Source of the DNA: Nocardioides alkalitolerans
GTDB lineage: Bacteria > Actinomycetota > Actinomycetes > Propionibacteriales > Nocardioidaceae
Reading direction: 5' to 3'
Assembly: GCA_038184435.1 (NCBI GenBank)
Contig: CP116227.1
Coordinates: forward strand, 2,819,501-2,883,500
Length of the DNA: 64,000 nt
Shown here: positions 33,663 to 42,853 of the stretch, one piece after another
Numbering within the stretch: position 1 is the stretch's first letter
Layout: each line of letters begins with the position of its first letter
Made by a program: the position numbers and the translations under genes
The notes under the pieces: model-generated
Seen by the model: only the letters and a program-made list of their open reading frames with translations
The model's database searches: none
Told to the model about the DNA's origin: nothing

Positions 33663-34874
33663 TCAGCGACCGGCGGCTCGTGCGTCGAGAAGTCGGCGCA
33701 CGAGCATGCCGACGTGCAGGCGCACCCGCACCTCGCCGTCGTCGAGGTCGAGCCCGGTGATCTCGCGGATGCGGTCGAGGCGGTAGTACAGGGTCGTGCG
33801 GTGCACGCTCAGGGCGTCCGAGGTGCTGCCGCCGGAACCGCCGTGGGCGAGGAAGGCGGCGAGCGTCTCGAGCAGGCGGCCCTGGGGGTCCGCTGCGACC
33901 AGCCGCTCGAGCTCGTCGGGCACCACGGTGGGGTCGAGCTCGTCGGCCGGGATCCGCAGCAGGGTGTCGAGCGGTCCGAGCCGCTCCCAGAGCACCGTCC
34001 GGGCACCGCCGAGCACCGGCACCGCGCGGCAGGCGAGCCGGGCACGACGTGCGGAGACCCAGGCGGTCTCGACGTCGTCGACGCCGGGCCCGATGCCGAC
34101 CCGCACCTCGAACGAGCCGCCGGAGAACGCGTCCAGCTCGGCCAGCAGGCGCTCCGCGAACGTGCCCGCCGCCTCGTCCGAGAGCGTCGTCGGCGACGCG
34201 AGCACGCAGGTCGCCCGACGGTCGACGACAGCGGTGCGGCGCGTCGTGCGCGGCGGCGCGGCCGCGGCGTCGAGCGCGTGACGCAACGCCAGGTCGACCT
34301 GGTCCTGCTCCACCCCGGGGAGCGCCGCGACCTGGATCGCGAGCACCCGCAGGTGTCGGTCGACAGGCAGCGCACCGAGCTCGCGCAGACCCCCGACCGC
34401 CTCGGCGCGCGCCTCCGGATCGGTGGAGGACCAGCCCAGCACCAGCTGCTCGAGGCGCTGCGCGCGCTCGTCGGAGGCGTGCCGCTCGGCGACCACGAGG
34501 GCCCCGACGTCCCGGGCCAGCCCCTCGACCAGCACGACCTCGTCGGGGCTGAGCGAGCGGTCGTCGATGACGACGACGAACCCGAGCAGCTCGCCCTCGT
34601 GGCGCACGGGCGCGACCAGGCGGCCGAGCAGGTCGTGCTCGACGGAGGGCGGCACCCAGCCGGCGCGGGACCACCGGGCGATGCCGTGGCTGAGGAGGTA
34701 GCCGATCGGTGCGCTGCCGGCGTCGCGGTGCAGGACCGCCCGCACCCGCACCTGGTCCTCGTCGCCGAAGTGCTTGCTGGCGACGAGCAGGCGGATGTCG
34801 GGGTCGTTGAGCACGACCGAACGGCCCAGGCGGGTGCTGAGCTCGTCGATCCGTTGCTGCACGAGTGGCGTCAC
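33663..34874 (-). CDS. PucR/CdaR-type transcriptional regulator
   Basis: A 403-residue regulator. The N-terminal ~120 residues form a GAF-like sensory part; the middle (~180-300) is a GGDEF-like CdaR domain (FEVRVGIGPGVDDVETAWVSARRARLA); the C-terminal ~60 residues are the PucR helix-turn-helix (LLETLAAFLAHGGSGGSTSDALSVHRTTLYYRLDRIREITGLDL in short segments). It starts 9 bases after the stop of the zinc dehydrogenase gene, so it is co-transcribed with it and probably autoregulated. Such proteins usually activate catabolic genes in response to a substrate. Its likely sites are the three palindromes nearby. Confidence 0.9.
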   Translation of the reverse strand: MTPLVQQRIDELSTRLGRSVVLNDPDIRLLVASKHFGDEDQVRVRAVLHRDAGSAPIGYLLSHGIARWSRAGWVPPSVEHDLLGRLVAPVRHEGELLGFVVVIDDRSLSPDEVVLVEGLARDVGALVVAERHASDERAQRLEQLVLGWSSTDPEARAEAVGGLRELGALPVDRHLRVLAIQVAALPGVEQDQVDLALRHALDAAAAPPRTTRRTAVVDRRATCVLASPTTLSDEAAGTFAERLLAELDAFSGGSFEVRVGIGPGVDDVETAWVSARRARLACRAVPVLGGARTVLWERLGPLDTLLRIPADELDPTVVPDELERLVAADPQGRLLETLAAFLAHGGSGGSTSDALSVHRTTLYYRLDRIREITGLDLDDGEVRVRLHVGMLVRRLLDARAAGR

Positions 34875-34883
34875 CGTCGCAGG

Positions 34884-36011
34884 CTAGACCCCGGCTGGCT
34901 CCCGGGCGCCCGAGGCCGTCGTCGTCGCACCCGCGAGCGCCTCGGCGGTGGTGACGGCCCGATCGGCGTCGGGCAGGGAGGGCAGCAGCAGCACCTTGCC
35001 CGCGTCGCCGCGCATCAGGTCGAGCGCATCGGGCAGACCGCTGAGCGGCAGCCGGTGGGTGACCAGGCGGTCGAGGTCGACGTGTCCGGCGACGACGAGC
35101 GACGACAGCTCCTCCCAGGTGCGCCAGATCGAGCGGCCCCAGCTGCCGCGCAGGGTGAGCCCGCGGGTGATGAAGGTGCGGGTGACCGGCACCGGCAGCT
35201 CGCCGGGCGCCAGGCCCACGATCATCACGGTGCCCTCGTTGCGCACGTGGTCGACGACCGCCGTCAGGGCGGGCAGCACGCCGGAGCACTCGAAGGCGAC
35301 GTCGAAACCGCCGCGGTGCCGGGTGCGAGCATCGGCGACCTCGACCGGGTCGGCGTCGACGTCGACGGCGACCGCGCCCCGCTCGGCGGCGAGCCGGCGT
35401 CGCAGCGGGTTGGGCTCGCTCACGACGACGCAGCGCGCGCCCAGCGCGACGGCGATCTCAGCCTGCACCAGCCCCACGGGGCCCGCACCCGAGACGAGCA
35501 CGCTGGCGCCGGCGAGCGGTCGGGCGCAGCGCAGCACGGCGTGCATGGCGCTGCCGGCCGGCTCGAGGAGCGCGGCGCTCGCGAAGGTCATCTCGTCGGG
35601 GATCTCGAAGCACATCGCGGCCGGCACGACGACCCGCTCGGCGAACGCCCCGTCGACGTCCACGCCGAGCAGCGACAGGGCGACGCAGTTGTGACCCGCA
35701 CCGTCCCGGCAGGCCCAGCAACGCCCGCAGGCGAGGTGGGTCTCGACCCCGACCCGGGTGCCCACGGCCGGCCCGTCGGTGTGCGGCCCGACCTCGACCA
35801 CCGTGCCGGCGACCTCGTGCCCCATCGTCACCGGCAGACGGAGACCCAGGGCCCGGGCGGCGGGCCCGTGGGCGTGGATGCTCGCGTCGGTGCCGCAGAC
35901 GGAGGTCGCGGCGACCTCGATCCGCACCTCGCCGGGGCTCAGCTCCGCTTCCGGCCGGTCGTTGACCAGGGCGCAGCCCGGTCCGTCGACGGCCTTGATG
36001 ACTGCACGCAT
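34884..36011 (-). CDS. zinc-dependent medium-chain alcohol/polyol dehydrogenase
   Basis: A 375-residue MDR enzyme of the threonine/sorbitol dehydrogenase group. The catalytic zinc ligands appear as SVCGTDASIHAHG (Cys) and MGHEVAGTVVEVG (His-Glu); the structural zinc site CGRCWACRDGAGHNC has four cysteines. The Rossmann motif VSGAGPVGLVQAEIA lies at ~170-185. It oxidises an alcohol or a sugar alcohol with NAD(P); the substrate is unknown. ATG 36011 has GAGGAG upstream. It is the first gene of a two-gene unit with the PucR-type regulator and is divergent from the thiolase operon. Confidence 0.9.
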   Translation of the reverse strand: MRAVIKAVDGPGCALVNDRPEAELSPGEVRIEVAATSVCGTDASIHAHGPAARALGLRLPVTMGHEVAGTVVEVGPHTDGPAVGTRVGVETHLACGRCWACRDGAGHNCVALSLLGVDVDGAFAERVVVPAAMCFEIPDEMTFASAALLEPAGSAMHAVLRCARPLAGASVLVSGAGPVGLVQAEIAVALGARCVVVSEPNPLRRRLAAERGAVAVDVDADPVEVADARTRHRGGFDVAFECSGVLPALTAVVDHVRNEGTVMIVGLAPGELPVPVTRTFITRGLTLRGSWGRSIWRTWEELSSLVVAGHVDLDRLVTHRLPLSGLPDALDLMRGDAGKVLLLPSLPDADRAVTTAEALAGATTTASGAREPAGV

Positions 36012-36028
36012 GGGGCTCCTCGGGGTGC

Positions 36029-36044
36029 TCCGACCGATGTCGGA
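36029..36044. promoter_or_regulatory. palindrome site 2 of 3 (zinc dehydrogenase promoter)
   Basis: TCCGAC-CGAT-GTCGGA has perfect 6-bp arms around a 4-base spacer and lies 18 bases upstream of the dehydrogenase start. It matches the YYCGAC-N4-GTCGGA form of sites 1 and 3. Confidence 0.65.
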
Positions 36045-36154
36045 CGCGGCGGATGTGCTGCCCGCCACGCTGCCCGGCGCGGGCGGCGCGAGGTACCGAC
36101 GACGCGCGGGATCGGGCGTCGCCTTCTCCTGCGGATGTCGGAATCCGGGCCGAC

Positions 36155-36170
36155 TCGACATCTGTCGGAA
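36155..36170. promoter_or_regulatory. palindrome site 3 of 3 (thiolase operon promoter)
   Basis: CTCGACATCTGTCGGAAG spans 36154-36171 and is 16/18 identical to the kdgT site. It is 113 bases upstream of the thiolase start. An extra half-site GATGTCGGAA lies at 36134-36143. Confidence 0.7.
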
Positions 36171-36283
36171 GACGGATCGGCCGCCCTCGGCAGGCGCTGG
36201 TTGTGAGGCAGCCCACGAGCGCGGACCGTGGTCCCCGTCCGTCGCCCGTCCGAGCGGCGGCGCCGGAGCGACGAAGGAGCGAC

Positions 36284-37450
36284 ATGACGTCGGCATCGAT
36301 CATCGGCTGGAGCCACAGCCGGTTCGGGCGCCTGGAGGCGCCCGACACCACCACCCTGATGAGCGAGGTCGTGCCCGACGCCCTGCGGCACGCGCAGGTC
36401 GAGACCGCCGACGTCGACGCCCTGTTCGTCGGCGTCTACAACAACGGCTTCTCGACCCAGGACTTCCAGGGGGCGCTCGTCGGCGTCGGCGTGCCGGACC
36501 TGGCCTCCACCCCGGCGACCCGGCTCGAGAACGCCTGCGCCACCGGCTCCGCGGCCCTCTACGCCGCGCTCGACCACGTCGAGTCGGGGCGCGGCCGGGT
36601 CGCGGTCGTCGTGGGGGCCGAGAAGATGACCGGCGTGCCGACGTCCCGGGCGGGCGAGATCCTGCTCTCGGGCTGCTATGGCCCCGAGGAGTCCGACGTC
36701 GACGGCGGTTTCGCCGGGGTCTTCGCGCAGATCGCCAGCGCGTACGCGGAGCGCCACGGCGACCCGTCCGACGCGATGGCACGCATCGCGGCCAAGAACC
36801 ACCGCAACGGCGTCACCAATCCCTACGCGCAGATCCGCAAGGACCTGGGGCTCGAGCTCTGCTCGACGGTCTCGGAACGCAACCCGCTGGTCGCGCCGCC
36901 GCTGCGCCGTACCGACTGCTCGCTGATCTCGGACGGCGCCGCCGCGCTCGTCGTCGTCGCCGACGACGCCGCGGCCTCCGCACCGCGCCGCGTGCGCTTC
37001 CGGGCGCGCGCCCACGCCAACGACGCGCTGCCGCTCTCGCGTCGCGACCCGCTGGAGTTCGCCGGCGTACGCCGCGCGTGGAGCGCCGCGACGTCGGCCG
37101 CCGGCATCGAGACCCGTGACCTCGACCTGATCGAGACCCACGACTGCTTCACCATCGCGGAGCTGCTGCAGTACGAGGCGTTCGGGCTCGCCGACCGCGG
37201 CCAGGGGGCCCGGGTGCTCGCGGAGGGCCTCACCGAGGCCGACGGAGCGCTGCCGGTGAACCGGTCGGGCGGGCTCAAGGCGAAGGGGCACCCGATCGGG
37301 GCGACCGGTGTCTCGATGCACGCCATCGCCGCCATGCAGGTCAGCGGAGAGGCGGGCGACATGCAGCTGCCCCGCGCCGACCTGGCCGGCGTCTTCAACA
37401 TGGGCGGCGCTGCCGTCGCCAACTACGCGAGCATCCTGGAGGCCTGGTGA
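36284..37450 (+). CDS. SCP2-type thiolase (acetyl-CoA acetyltransferase-like)
   Basis: A 388-residue thiolase-superfamily protein of the sterol-carrier (SCPx) branch. The nucleophilic Cys is in LENACATGSAALYAAL (~85), HDCFTIAELL carries a conserved His, and GGLKAKGHPIGATGVSMHA is the GHPxGATG motif. The last position reads NMGGAAVANY, without the second Cys of biosynthetic thiolases. It would cleave or form a 3-ketoacyl-CoA. No DUF35 partner, common with this thiolase type, is nearby. ATG 36284 has AAGGAG upstream. It is the first gene of a five-gene coupled operon. Confidence 0.9.
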   Translation: MTSASIIGWSHSRFGRLEAPDTTTLMSEVVPDALRHAQVETADVDALFVGVYNNGFSTQDFQGALVGVGVPDLASTPATRLENACATGSAALYAALDHVESGRGRVAVVVGAEKMTGVPTSRAGEILLSGCYGPEESDVDGGFAGVFAQIASAYAERHGDPSDAMARIAAKNHRNGVTNPYAQIRKDLGLELCSTVSERNPLVAPPLRRTDCSLISDGAAALVVVADDAAASAPRRVRFRARAHANDALPLSRRDPLEFAGVRRAWSAATSAAGIETRDLDLIETHDCFTIAELLQYEAFGLADRGQGARVLAEGLTEADGALPVNRSGGLKAKGHPIGATGVSMHAIAAMQVSGEAGDMQLPRADLAGVFNMGGAAVANYASILEAW

Positions 37451-39078
37451 GCACCCTGACCCGTCCCACCCCGACCCGAGGTCGCCGGGCGCTGCCCTCC
37501 CTGCCGCAGCGCACCAGCAACCTCGCCCACCTGTTGCGCAGCACGGCGGCGCGGCTGCCGGAGGGCACCGCGCTCGTGCGGGACGACGTCCGCTGGACCT
37601 GGCGCGAGCTCGACGTGCGCGTCGACGCCCTCGCCGCGGCCCTGCGCGAGCAGGGCATCGGTCCCGGCGACGTGGTCATGCTCCACTCGGCGAACGCCCG
37701 CGACTACCTCACCGTCCTCGTCGCCACCTGGCGCGTGGGCGCGGTGATCACCCCGACGAACTGCAAGCTCACCGCAGCCGAGGTCGTACGGCTGGCCGAG
37801 GTGGTCGAGCCCGACCTGCTCGTCGTGGAGCCGGGTGCGGAGGCGCACGTCGCCGCCCTGGCGTCGGTGCCGGCCTGGGTGCTCGCCGACTCCCTCCCTC
37901 CCGCGTCCGTCCTCGCCGGCCTGCCGCAGGTGGACGACCTCGTCGAGGCCCACCGCGGCGAGCGGGTGGCCGACGTCGTCGTGTCGCGTGGCGAGCCGGC
38001 GTGGTTCTTCTTCACCTCCGGCAGCTCGGGACGGCCCAAGGCGGCCGTCCTGACGCACGACCAGATGGGCTTCGTGGTCAACAACCACATCGCCGACCTG
38101 ATGCCGGGCCTGGGTGAGGACGACGCGACCCTCGTGCTCGCACCGCTCTCGCACGGCGCCGGCGTGCACGTGCTGGCGCACGTGGCCCGCGGCGCGGCGA
38201 CCGTGCTGCTGCCCGGGGACTCGCTCGACGTGGCCCAGGCGTGGGAGCTCGTCGCGCGTCACCGCGTCTCGACGCTGTTCACGGTGCCCACCATCCTCAA
38301 CCGTCTGGTGGCCGGTGTCGACGAGGGCGTCGACACCTCGTCGCTGCGCCACGTGGTCTACGCCGGCGCCCCGATCACGCGTCGCGACCAGGCCCGGGCC
38401 TTCGAGGTCCTCGGCCCGGTCGTCGTGCAGTACTACGGACTCTGCGAGGTCACCGGCGCGATCACCGTGCTGCCCCCCGAGGCGCACGCCGACGTCCCCA
38501 CCCTCGACGGGATCGTGACGGCGGGCCACGCCCGCACCGCCATGACCATCTCGATCCAGGACCCCGACGGCAACGAGCTGCCGCCGGGCGAGCGCGGTGA
38601 GATCTGCGTGGTGGGCCCCGCGGTCTTCACCGGTTACCTGTCCAACGACGAGGCCAACGCCCGCTCGTTCCGCGACGGCTGGTTCCGCACGGGCGACCTC
38701 GGCGTGCTCGACGAGCGCGGCATGCTCTTCATCACGGGCCGCGCCTCCGACATGTACATCTCGGGGGGCTCGAACATCGACCCGCGCGAGGTCGAGGAGA
38801 AGATCCTCACCCACCCGCAGGTGCAGGCCGTGGGGGTCGTCGGCGCCCCCGACGCCGACTGGGGCGAGGTCGGCTACGCCGTCGCGGTCGTCGACGACGG
38901 CCTCTCCGCCGAGCAGCTGCTGGCGTGGTGCCGCGAGAACATGGCCCGCTACAAGGCGCCGAAGGTGGTGCACCTGGTCGACAGGCTGCCGACGACGGCC
39001 TACGGCAAGGTGACCACGCCGGTGCTGCGGCAGCTGCTCGCGGACGCCGGTCGGTGGCCCGCAGGAGCCGTGCGGTGA
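37447..39078 (+). CDS. acyl-CoA synthetase (AMP-forming)
   Basis: A 543-residue class I adenylate-forming enzyme that activates a carboxylic acid to its CoA thioester. The P-loop-like FFTSGSSGRPKAAVLTH (~183-199), YYGLCEVTGA (A5), the A7 GWFRTGDLG and the C-terminal catalytic lysine in LPTTAYGKV (A10) are visible. The substrate cannot be read off the sequence. Its GTG start overlaps the thiolase stop by 4 bases (GTGA). As second gene it should feed the thiolase or act on its partner acid. Confidence 0.92.
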   Translation: MSTLTRPTPTRGRRALPSLPQRTSNLAHLLRSTAARLPEGTALVRDDVRWTWRELDVRVDALAAALREQGIGPGDVVMLHSANARDYLTVLVATWRVGAVITPTNCKLTAAEVVRLAEVVEPDLLVVEPGAEAHVAALASVPAWVLADSLPPASVLAGLPQVDDLVEAHRGERVADVVVSRGEPAWFFFTSGSSGRPKAAVLTHDQMGFVVNNHIADLMPGLGEDDATLVLAPLSHGAGVHVLAHVARGAATVLLPGDSLDVAQAWELVARHRVSTLFTVPTILNRLVAGVDEGVDTSSLRHVVYAGAPITRRDQARAFEVLGPVVVQYYGLCEVTGAITVLPPEAHADVPTLDGIVTAGHARTAMTISIQDPDGNELPPGERGEICVVGPAVFTGYLSNDEANARSFRDGWFRTGDLGVLDERGMLFITGRASDMYISGGSNIDPREVEEKILTHPQVQAVGVVGAPDADWGEVGYAVAVVDDGLSAEQLLAWCRENMARYKAPKVVHLVDRLPTTAYGKVTTPVLRQLLADAGRWPAGAVR

Positions 39079-40016
39079 CGCCCCTCGACGCCGCCCCGGT
39101 GCTCGAGCACCCGGGCGAGGCGGCGGACGAGCGCCTGGTGGTCGTCCCGGCCCGGCTCCGCAGCCACGAGGTCGAGCTGCCCGCCGGGGCCCGCCTGCTG
39201 GAGGCGCTGGGAGCGCTGCTCGACGAGATCGGCGCGTCCTCGGCCGTCGGTGAGCTCCACGGCGGCGAGCTCGCCGCCTTCTCCTACTTCGTGCCCGACG
39301 TGGGCGCTCCCGGAGGACCGGTGGCCGACTTCAGCGCCCCCCGCACGTGTCGGGGTCCGGCACGCCTGGTCCGCGGCGGCCTCACGCTCGGGCTCCGTGA
39401 CGGCGCCGTGTTCTCGCACAGCCACGCGCGCTTCGTCGACGCCGAGGGCGTCGAGGCGGCCGGGCACCTGGTCCCCGACTCCGTCGTGCTCGGCCCGGGC
39501 GTCACCGCGCGGGTGTGGGCCGACCCCGAGGTCGTCATCGAGGTGCAGGCCGATCCGGAGACCACGATGAACCTGTTCGTGCCGCGGCGCACGTCCGTCC
39601 GCGAGGCGCCCGACGGCGTACCCACCGGTCCCACCGGTCCCACCGGTGGGGCCGCAGGGGCGCGGTCGGCCGTGGTGTGCCGCGTGCGTCCCAACGTCGA
39701 CCTGGTGGGAGCGGTCGAGCGGATCGTCGACGAGCAGGGGTGGGCGTCGGCCGAGGTCGTCGGCCAGATCGGCTCGCTGGTGGGCGGGCGGCTGCGAGGA
39801 CCCGACGGCACCACGATCGAGGTCGACGGTCCGGCGACCGAGGTGATGACGATCGAGGGCACCGTCGAGCGCGAGGCGGGCCGCACGACCGCACGGCTCG
39901 TGGCCACGCTCGTCGACCGGCACGGCCGCGTGCACACCGGCGGCCTGCTCCCGGGGCTCAACCCGGTGGCGATGACCTTCGAGCTCGCCCTCGTGGCCGG
40001 TGGGCGGACGGCGTGA
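39075..40016 (+). CDS. tandem PPC/DUF296-domain protein
   Basis: A 313-residue protein made of two PPC (plant and prokaryote conserved, DUF296) domains: the first ~20-175 with the metal-type histidines in VFSHSHARF...AAGHL, the second ~200-313 with GRVHTGGLLPGLNPVAMTFELAL. They are joined by a Gly-Pro-Thr linker (TGPTGPTGG). Single PPC domains trimerise; a two-domain chain implies a pseudo-hexamer or an asymmetric trimer (inference). The role is unknown; in bacteria it often occurs within metabolic operons. Its start GTG overlaps the ligase stop by 4 bases. Confidence 0.85.
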   Translation: MTPLDAAPVLEHPGEAADERLVVVPARLRSHEVELPAGARLLEALGALLDEIGASSAVGELHGGELAAFSYFVPDVGAPGGPVADFSAPRTCRGPARLVRGGLTLGLRDGAVFSHSHARFVDAEGVEAAGHLVPDSVVLGPGVTARVWADPEVVIEVQADPETTMNLFVPRRTSVREAPDGVPTGPTGPTGGAAGARSAVVCRVRPNVDLVGAVERIVDEQGWASAEVVGQIGSLVGGRLRGPDGTTIEVDGPATEVMTIEGTVEREAGRTTARLVATLVDRHGRVHTGGLLPGLNPVAMTFELALVAGGRTA

Positions 40017-42853
40017 GTGCCACGCAGGTCACCACGTCCGGGGTCCGCGACGTCCGCCGCGTGCTCGAGGAGCGCGGCGTGCCGGCCGAGGCCGTCCGCG
40101 ACCGTCCGCTCGACCTGGCGGTCGCGGCCAGCGACGCGTCGCACTACCTGCTCGAGCCCGCCGCGCACGTGGTCGCCGGCGGTGAGCGCGACGTGGCCCG
40201 GGTGCTGGCTGCCTGCACCGCGGCGGGCCTCCCGGTCACCTTCCGCGCCGGCGGCACGAGCCTGTCGGGCCAGGCCGGCACGCGCGGCGTGCTCGTGGAC
40301 GTGCGTCGGGGGTTCACCGGTGTCGAGGTGCTCGACGACGGCGCACGCGTGCGCACGGCACCGGGCACGACCGTGCGCGCCGTCAACGCCGTCCTGCGGC
40401 GCCACGGTCGCGCGCTCGGCCCCGACCCCGCGAGCGAGGCGGCCTGCACGATCGGCGGCGTCGTCGCCGACAACTCCAGCGGCATGAGCTGCGGCATCGC
40501 GGGCAGCAGCTACCACACGCTCGACTCGCTGCGCGTGGTGCTGCCCAGCGGCACGGTCGTCGACACCGCGGAGCCCGACGCCGATGCGCGGCTGCGGCAC
40601 GACGAGCCCGCGCTCCACGCCGGCCTCGCACGGCTGCGCGACCTGGTGCGCGCGGACCCGGCGATGCGCGCCGAGATCGAGCGCCAGTTCTCCGTCAAGA
40701 ACACGATGGGCTACGGGGTCAACGCCCTGCTCGACCACGACGAACCGGCGCAGATCCTCACCCACCTGGTGGTCGGGTCGGAGGGGACGCTCGCGTTCAT
40801 CGCGTCGGCGACCTTCCGCACCGTGCCGCTGCGGCCCCACGCAGCCACCGGCCTGCTGGTGCTCGACGACGTCTCCCGGGCGACCGACGTGCTGCCCGAC
40901 CTGGTCGCCTCGGGGGCCGCCGCGATCGAGCTGCTCGACACCCGCTCGCTGCTCGTCGCCGCTCGCGACGCCCGGGCGACCCCGGGGCTGCGGGACCTGC
41001 GGCTCGAGCGTCACGCCGCGCTGCTCGTGGAGTACCAGGCACAGGACGCCGACGAGCTGGCCGCCCTCGTGCGCGCCGGGGCTCCCGTGCTCGGCGCCGG
41101 CGTCGGCGGAGACCCGCTCACCGGGGATCCCGCCCGTCGCGCCGACCTCTGGCACGTGCGCAAGGGTCTGTACGCCGCCGTCGCGGGCGCCCGCCGGGCA
41201 GGCACCACGGCGCTGCTGGAGGACGTCGCCGTCCCGGTGCGCGACCTGACGGCGACCTGCCACGACCTCGGCGAGGTCTTCGCACGCCACGGCTACGACG
41301 ACGCCGTCGTGTTCGGTCACGCGAAGGACGGCAACATCCACTTCATGGTGACGGAGGACTTCGGCACCGAGGACGGCCGACTGCGCTACGAGCGGTTCAC
41401 CGACGACATGGTCGACGTGGTGCTGGCCCGTGGTGGCACCTTGAAGGCGGAGCACGGCACCGGCCGGGTGATGGCCGCCTACGTCCGCCGCCAGTACGGC
41501 GACGCGCTCTACGACGTCATGCGCCAGGTCAAGGCGCTGTGCGACCCCACCGGCGTGCTCAACCCGGGCGTCATCATGAGCGACGACCCCCGCGCCCACC
41601 TGCGCGACCTGAAGACCGCACCACGCGTCGAGGCCGAGGTCGATCGCTGCGTCGAGTGCGGCTTCTGCGAGCCCGTCTGCCCGAGCCGCGACCTCACCCT
41701 CACGCCGCGGCAGCGCATCGTCGCGCGCCGGGCCGAGGCGGCGCTGCGCGCCGAGGGCACACCGGAGGCGACCGCTCGTGCCGACGCGCTCGCCGAGGAC
41801 TACGAGTACGCCGGCGTGCAGACGTGTGCGGTCGACTCGATGTGCCAGACGGCCTGCCCGGTCGACATCGACACCGGCCAGCTGGTGCGCCGGCTGCGGG
41901 CCGAGGGCCAGGGCCCGCTCGCGCGCGGGGCTGGTCGGACCGCCGCGCGGCACTGGGCCGGGGCGACCCGTGCGGCCTCGGTCGGTCTCTCCGCGGCCCG
42001 CCGCGCGCCGGGGCTGACCGAGGCCGCCGCGCGCGGGGCGCGGCGGCTGCTCGACCCCGACGTGGTGCCCCAGTACGCGCGCGACCTGCCCGGCGGCGGC
42101 GAGCGACGACGTCCGGTGCCGACCGCCCGTGCCGACGCACCCACGGAGGGTACGGCCGAGGTGGTGCTGCTCCCGAGCTGCACCGGCGCGATGTTCGGCA
42201 GCGACGGCGTCGCCGCCCACCAGGCGTTCCTGGCGCTGTGCGAGCGGGCCGGCGTGCGGGTGGTCGTGCCCGAGGCCGCCGACGCGCTGTGCTGCGGCAT
42301 GCCGTGGAGCTCCAAGGGCCTCGTCGACGGCAACGCCGTGATGGCCGACCGCCTCGAGGGCGCGCTGCGCGGGCTGGCCGGCGACGACGTGCCGATCGTC
42401 ACCGACTCGGCCTCGTGCACCGAGGGGCTGGCGAAGACGCTCGCGGGCCGCGGCCTGCTCGTCGAGGACGCCGTCCCCTTCGCCGCCCGGGTGCTGCTGC
42501 CGCGCCTCGCGCCGGTGCCGATCGCCGACCGGCTGGCACTGCACCCCACCTGCGCCTCCACACGGGCCGGCTCCGACGCCGACCTGCGCGCCCTCGCGGC
42601 GGCGGTGGCGCGGGAGGTGTTCGTCCCGCCCTCGTGGGGCTGCTGCGCGTTCGCCGGGGACCGCGGACTCCTCCACCCCGAGCTGACCGCGAGCGCCACC
42701 GCCCGCCAGGCCGGGGAGGTGGTGGCGTACGGCGCCGAGCTGCACGCCTCCTGCAACCGCACCTGCGAGATCGGCATGTCCCGCGCCACCGGGCGCGACT
42801 ACGCCAACGTCCTCGTCCTGCTGGAGCGGGCGACCCGAGGAGGAGCACGATGA
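40013..42853 (+). CDS. FAD-linked oxidase fused to 4Fe-4S/CCG ferredoxin domain (D-2-hydroxyacid dehydrogenase-like)
   Basis: A 946-residue fusion like the GlcD-GlcF and Dld3-type quinone-dependent 2-hydroxyacid dehydrogenases. The FAD site is RAGGTSLSGQAG (~78-89) and GGVVADNSSGMSCG; the FAD-oxidase C-terminal domain ends with HGTGR and CDPTGVLNPG. Then two 4Fe-4S motifs follow (CVECGFCEPVCPSR and CAVDSMCQTACPV), and the CCG domains (LCCGMPWSSKG and WGCCAFAGDRG) with SCTGAM, SASCTEG and HPTCAS cysteines. It would oxidise a D-2-hydroxy acid and pass electrons to the quinone pool or a ferredoxin. It is the fourth gene in the operon; the start is GTG (GTGA overlap). Confidence 0.92.
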   Translation: MSATQVTTSGVRDVRRVLEERGVPAEAVRDRPLDLAVAASDASHYLLEPAAHVVAGGERDVARVLAACTAAGLPVTFRAGGTSLSGQAGTRGVLVDVRRGFTGVEVLDDGARVRTAPGTTVRAVNAVLRRHGRALGPDPASEAACTIGGVVADNSSGMSCGIAGSSYHTLDSLRVVLPSGTVVDTAEPDADARLRHDEPALHAGLARLRDLVRADPAMRAEIERQFSVKNTMGYGVNALLDHDEPAQILTHLVVGSEGTLAFIASATFRTVPLRPHAATGLLVLDDVSRATDVLPDLVASGAAAIELLDTRSLLVAARDARATPGLRDLRLERHAALLVEYQAQDADELAALVRAGAPVLGAGVGGDPLTGDPARRADLWHVRKGLYAAVAGARRAGTTALLEDVAVPVRDLTATCHDLGEVFARHGYDDAVVFGHAKDGNIHFMVTEDFGTEDGRLRYERFTDDMVDVVLARGGTLKAEHGTGRVMAAYVRRQYGDALYDVMRQVKALCDPTGVLNPGVIMSDDPRAHLRDLKTAPRVEAEVDRCVECGFCEPVCPSRDLTLTPRQRIVARRAEAALRAEGTPEATARADALAEDYEYAGVQTCAVDSMCQTACPVDIDTGQLVRRLRAEGQGPLARGAGRTAARHWAGATRAASVGLSAARRAPGLTEAAARGARRLLDPDVVPQYARDLPGGGERRRPVPTARADAPTEGTAEVVLLPSCTGAMFGSDGVAAHQAFLALCERAGVRVVVPEAADALCCGMPWSSKGLVDGNAVMADRLEGALRGLAGDDVPIVTDSASCTEGLAKTLAGRGLLVEDAVPFAARVLLPRLAPVPIADRLALHPTCASTRAGSDADLRALAAAVAREVFVPPSWGCCAFAGDRGLLHPELTASATARQAGEVVAYGAELHASCNRTCEIGMSRATGRDYANVLVLLERATRGGAR

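Noticed and set aside
39075..40016. DNA-binding regulator based on the PPC domain name
   Set aside because: The AT-hook that gives plant PPC proteins their DNA binding is absent and the gene sits within a metabolic operon.
39284..42745. 1153-codon minus-strand frame across the FAD/FeS gene
   Set aside because: Antisense shadow: the plus strand carries FAD, 4Fe-4S and CCG motifs in order, the minus-strand product none.
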